Below are positions 5,314 through 6,677 of a stretch of DNA of 6,677 nt, piece after piece. The DNA comes from Erysipelotrichaceae bacterium. Lineage in GTDB: Bacteria; Bacillota_I; Bacilli_A; Erysipelotrichales; Erysipelotrichaceae. Position 1 is the stretch's first letter. Every line of letters starts with the position of its first letter. The stretch spans positions 1-6,677 of the forward strand of contig DMBB01000084.1 of assembly GCA_003446295.1 (NCBI GenBank), written 5' to 3'. The notes under the pieces were generated by a model that was not told the DNA's origin, did no database searches, and saw nothing but the letters and a program-made list of their open reading frames with translations. Both the position numbers and the translations under genes were made by a program.

Positions 5314-6677
5314 ATGACAAAAAAACAAGAAAGATTTGAGACAAAAACGAGTCTCGTTATGTATTTTCTCTCCGGCAGCAAGCGTTATTTCGTCTGCAGC
5401 ATGATTTTTGCGTGCCTGGTTTCGCTGCTGGATCTGGTGAACCCCAGGATCCTCGGCTACACGGTGGACTCCGTGATCGATACCAGGGAGACCGTGCTGC
5501 CGGTGTGGATCAGCAGTCAGATCGAGCGGATCGGCGGGGCAGCGTTTCTGCGCACCCATCTGCATTATATTGCGTTCACGGTGATCGCGATCGCTGCGCT
5601 CGGTGCATTCTGCCGGTATGAGTTCCGTCTGAACAACTCGAAAGGCGCGGAAATACTGGTCAAGCGGATGCGTGATACGCTCTTTGACCATATCATTCAT
5701 CTGCCTTTTTCATGGCACAGTGAAAACCGTACCGGTGATATCATCCAGAGATGCACATCCGATGTGGAAACGATCAAGGTATTCCTTTCCGAACAGATGA
5801 CATCACTTGTCAGGATCGTTGTGCTGATCGTGCTTTCCCTGTCTTTCATGTTCTCGATCAGCCGCAAGCTCACATTGACCGCGCTGTTCTATATCCCGCT
5901 GATCATCGGCTATTCCTTCATGTTCTACAGAAGGATCGGCAACGCCTTCCGCAACGCTGATGAAGAAGAAGGAAAGCTCTCTTCGATCGCACAGGAAAAT
6001 CTGACAGGCGTCAGAGTCGTGCGCGCATTCGGCAGAGAGAAGTACGAGCGTCAGCGCTTTGAAGAACAGAACCGCGGATATACGCATATGTGGGTCGAAC
6101 TGATGCGCATCCTGTCACAGTTCTGGGCAGTCGGAGACCTGTTCTCCGGACTGCAGGTCCTGACAGTCACGATACTGGGTTCGATCCTGTGCGTCAGAGG
6201 AGAATTGACGGCTGGCGGATATATTTCGTTTGTTTCCTACAATCTGATGCTGTCATGGCCGGTCAGATCACTCGGAAGAGTCATCTCACAGATGTCCAAA
6301 GCAGGCATCTCGGTCGAGCGTCTGCGCTATATCATGAATTCCGAAGCAGAACAGGACAAGCCGGATGCGCTGACGCCTGATCTGAACGGAGACATCGTCT
6401 TTGATCATGTGTCCTTCGCATATGACAACGGAAATGCCGAAGTACTGCAGGATGTATCCTTCACGATCCCCAAGGGAACGACATTCGGGATCCTGGGCGG
6501 CACAGGCTCAGGAAAATCCACCCTGATGTACCTGCTGGACAGACTGTATGATCTGCAGGAAGGACAGGGCAGGATCACGATCAACGGCGTGGATATTGCC
6601 GACATGAAAGCATCATGGGTGCGTTCCAATATCGGCATGGTGCTGCAGGAGCCGTTCCTGTTCTCACGCACATTATC
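5314..6677 (+). CDS. ABC exporter half-transporter, membrane domain fused to ATPase (3'-partial)
   Basis: The frame is open to the right edge, and 454 residues of an expected ~570-600 are visible. It is a type IV-fold ABC exporter (MsbA/LmrA/BmrA-like superfamily) that would dimerise in the cytoplasmic membrane and use ATP to export a substrate that cannot be named from sequence. The first helix spans ~24-44 (RYFVCSMIFACLVSLLDLVN), the second ~85-100. The coupling-helix segment (LPFSWH, then TGDIIQRCTSDVETIK) lies near 130-155, the next helix pair at ~160-205, and the last pair near 270-330. In the ATPase, an aromatic A-loop (FAYDNGNAEVLQDVSF) precedes Walker A GGTGSGKST (395-403, Lys401) and Q-loop VLQEPFLFSRT (Gln445). 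The LSGGQ signature and Walker B fall beyond the window. ATG 5314 is preferred because it leaves a normal ~23-residue cytoplasmic N-terminus; ATG 5359 would leave about eight. Neither has a clear ribosome binding site; the nearest, GGTGA at 5288-5292, is 21 nt away from 5314. Confidence 0.9.
   Translation, partial: MTKKQERFETKTSLVMYFLSGSKRYFVCSMIFACLVSLLDLVNPRILGYTVDSVIDTRETVLPVWISSQIERIGGAAFLRTHLHYIAFTVIAIAALGAFCRYEFRLNNSKGAEILVKRMRDTLFDHIIHLPFSWHSENRTGDIIQRCTSDVETIKVFLSEQMTSLVRIVVLIVLSLSFMFSISRKLTLTALFYIPLIIGYSFMFYRRIGNAFRNADEEEGKLSSIAQENLTGVRVVRAFGREKYERQRFEEQNRGYTHMWVELMRILSQFWAVGDLFSGLQVLTVTILGSILCVRGELTAGGYISFVSYNLMLSWPVRSLGRVISQMSKAGISVERLRYIMNSEAEQDKPDALTPDLNGDIVFDHVSFAYDNGNAEVLQDVSFTIPKGTTFGILGGTGSGKSTLMYLLDRLYDLQEGQGRITINGVDIADMKASWVRSNIGMVLQEPFLFSRTL

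Noticed and set aside
5412..6380. + strand frames of 69 to 96 codons inside the exporter gene
   Set aside because: They are out-of-frame shadows of the ABC exporter, whose frame gives continuous membrane helices, a Walker A and a Q-loop.

Overview
The window reads as a low-to-mid GC Bacillota chromosome, most like a gut Erysipelotrichia or Lachnospiraceae relative. That assignment is an inference from three things: AGGAGG-type ribosome binding, a very large secreted protein built from Big2 domains and Firmicutes-style surface repeats, and the style of the ABC exporter N-terminus. All genes lie on the + strand. No tRNA, rRNA, CRISPR array, insertion sequence or phage gene was seen.

Region 1 (left edge to 4271) is the 3' part of a giant surface-protein gene. 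Its order is a transglutaminase-like domain whose catalytic Cys is replaced by Ser, a linker of repeated short beta motifs, four Big2 Ig-like domains, seven divergent copies of an 'agtDY..tY..N..aGta.v...GnYtG' module, and a short C-terminal domain. An in-frame TAA at 3978-3980 cuts that last domain in two. The reading frame continues immediately for another 96 codons (3981-4271), so this is either a recently broken C-terminus or a two-cistron arrangement.

Region 2 (4272-4490) is a compact regulatory intergenic stretch. It holds a strong-looking promoter (TTGGCG, 17 bp, extended -10 TATAAT) aimed at a perfect GNRA-loop intrinsic terminator only about 40 bp downstream, which together could make a ~63-nt RNA. 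Next come a second promoter and a DtxR/IdeR-like 19-bp box sitting between the -10 element and the ribosome binding site of the next gene.

Region 3 (4491-5270) encodes a complete GufA-type ZIP metal transporter with all the expected metal-site residues. The DtxR-like box suggests it is controlled by a metal-dependent repressor (DtxR/MntR/IdeR family).

Region 4 (5314 to right edge) is the 5' part of an ABC exporter half-transporter (membrane domain plus ATPase in one chain). It is cut by the window edge after the Q-loop. Its start has no good Shine-Dalgarno site, and a plausible promoter places the transcript start almost on the ATG. Nothing in the window ties the exporter, the metal transporter and the surface protein into one pathway. 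They look like three adjacent, separately transcribed units.
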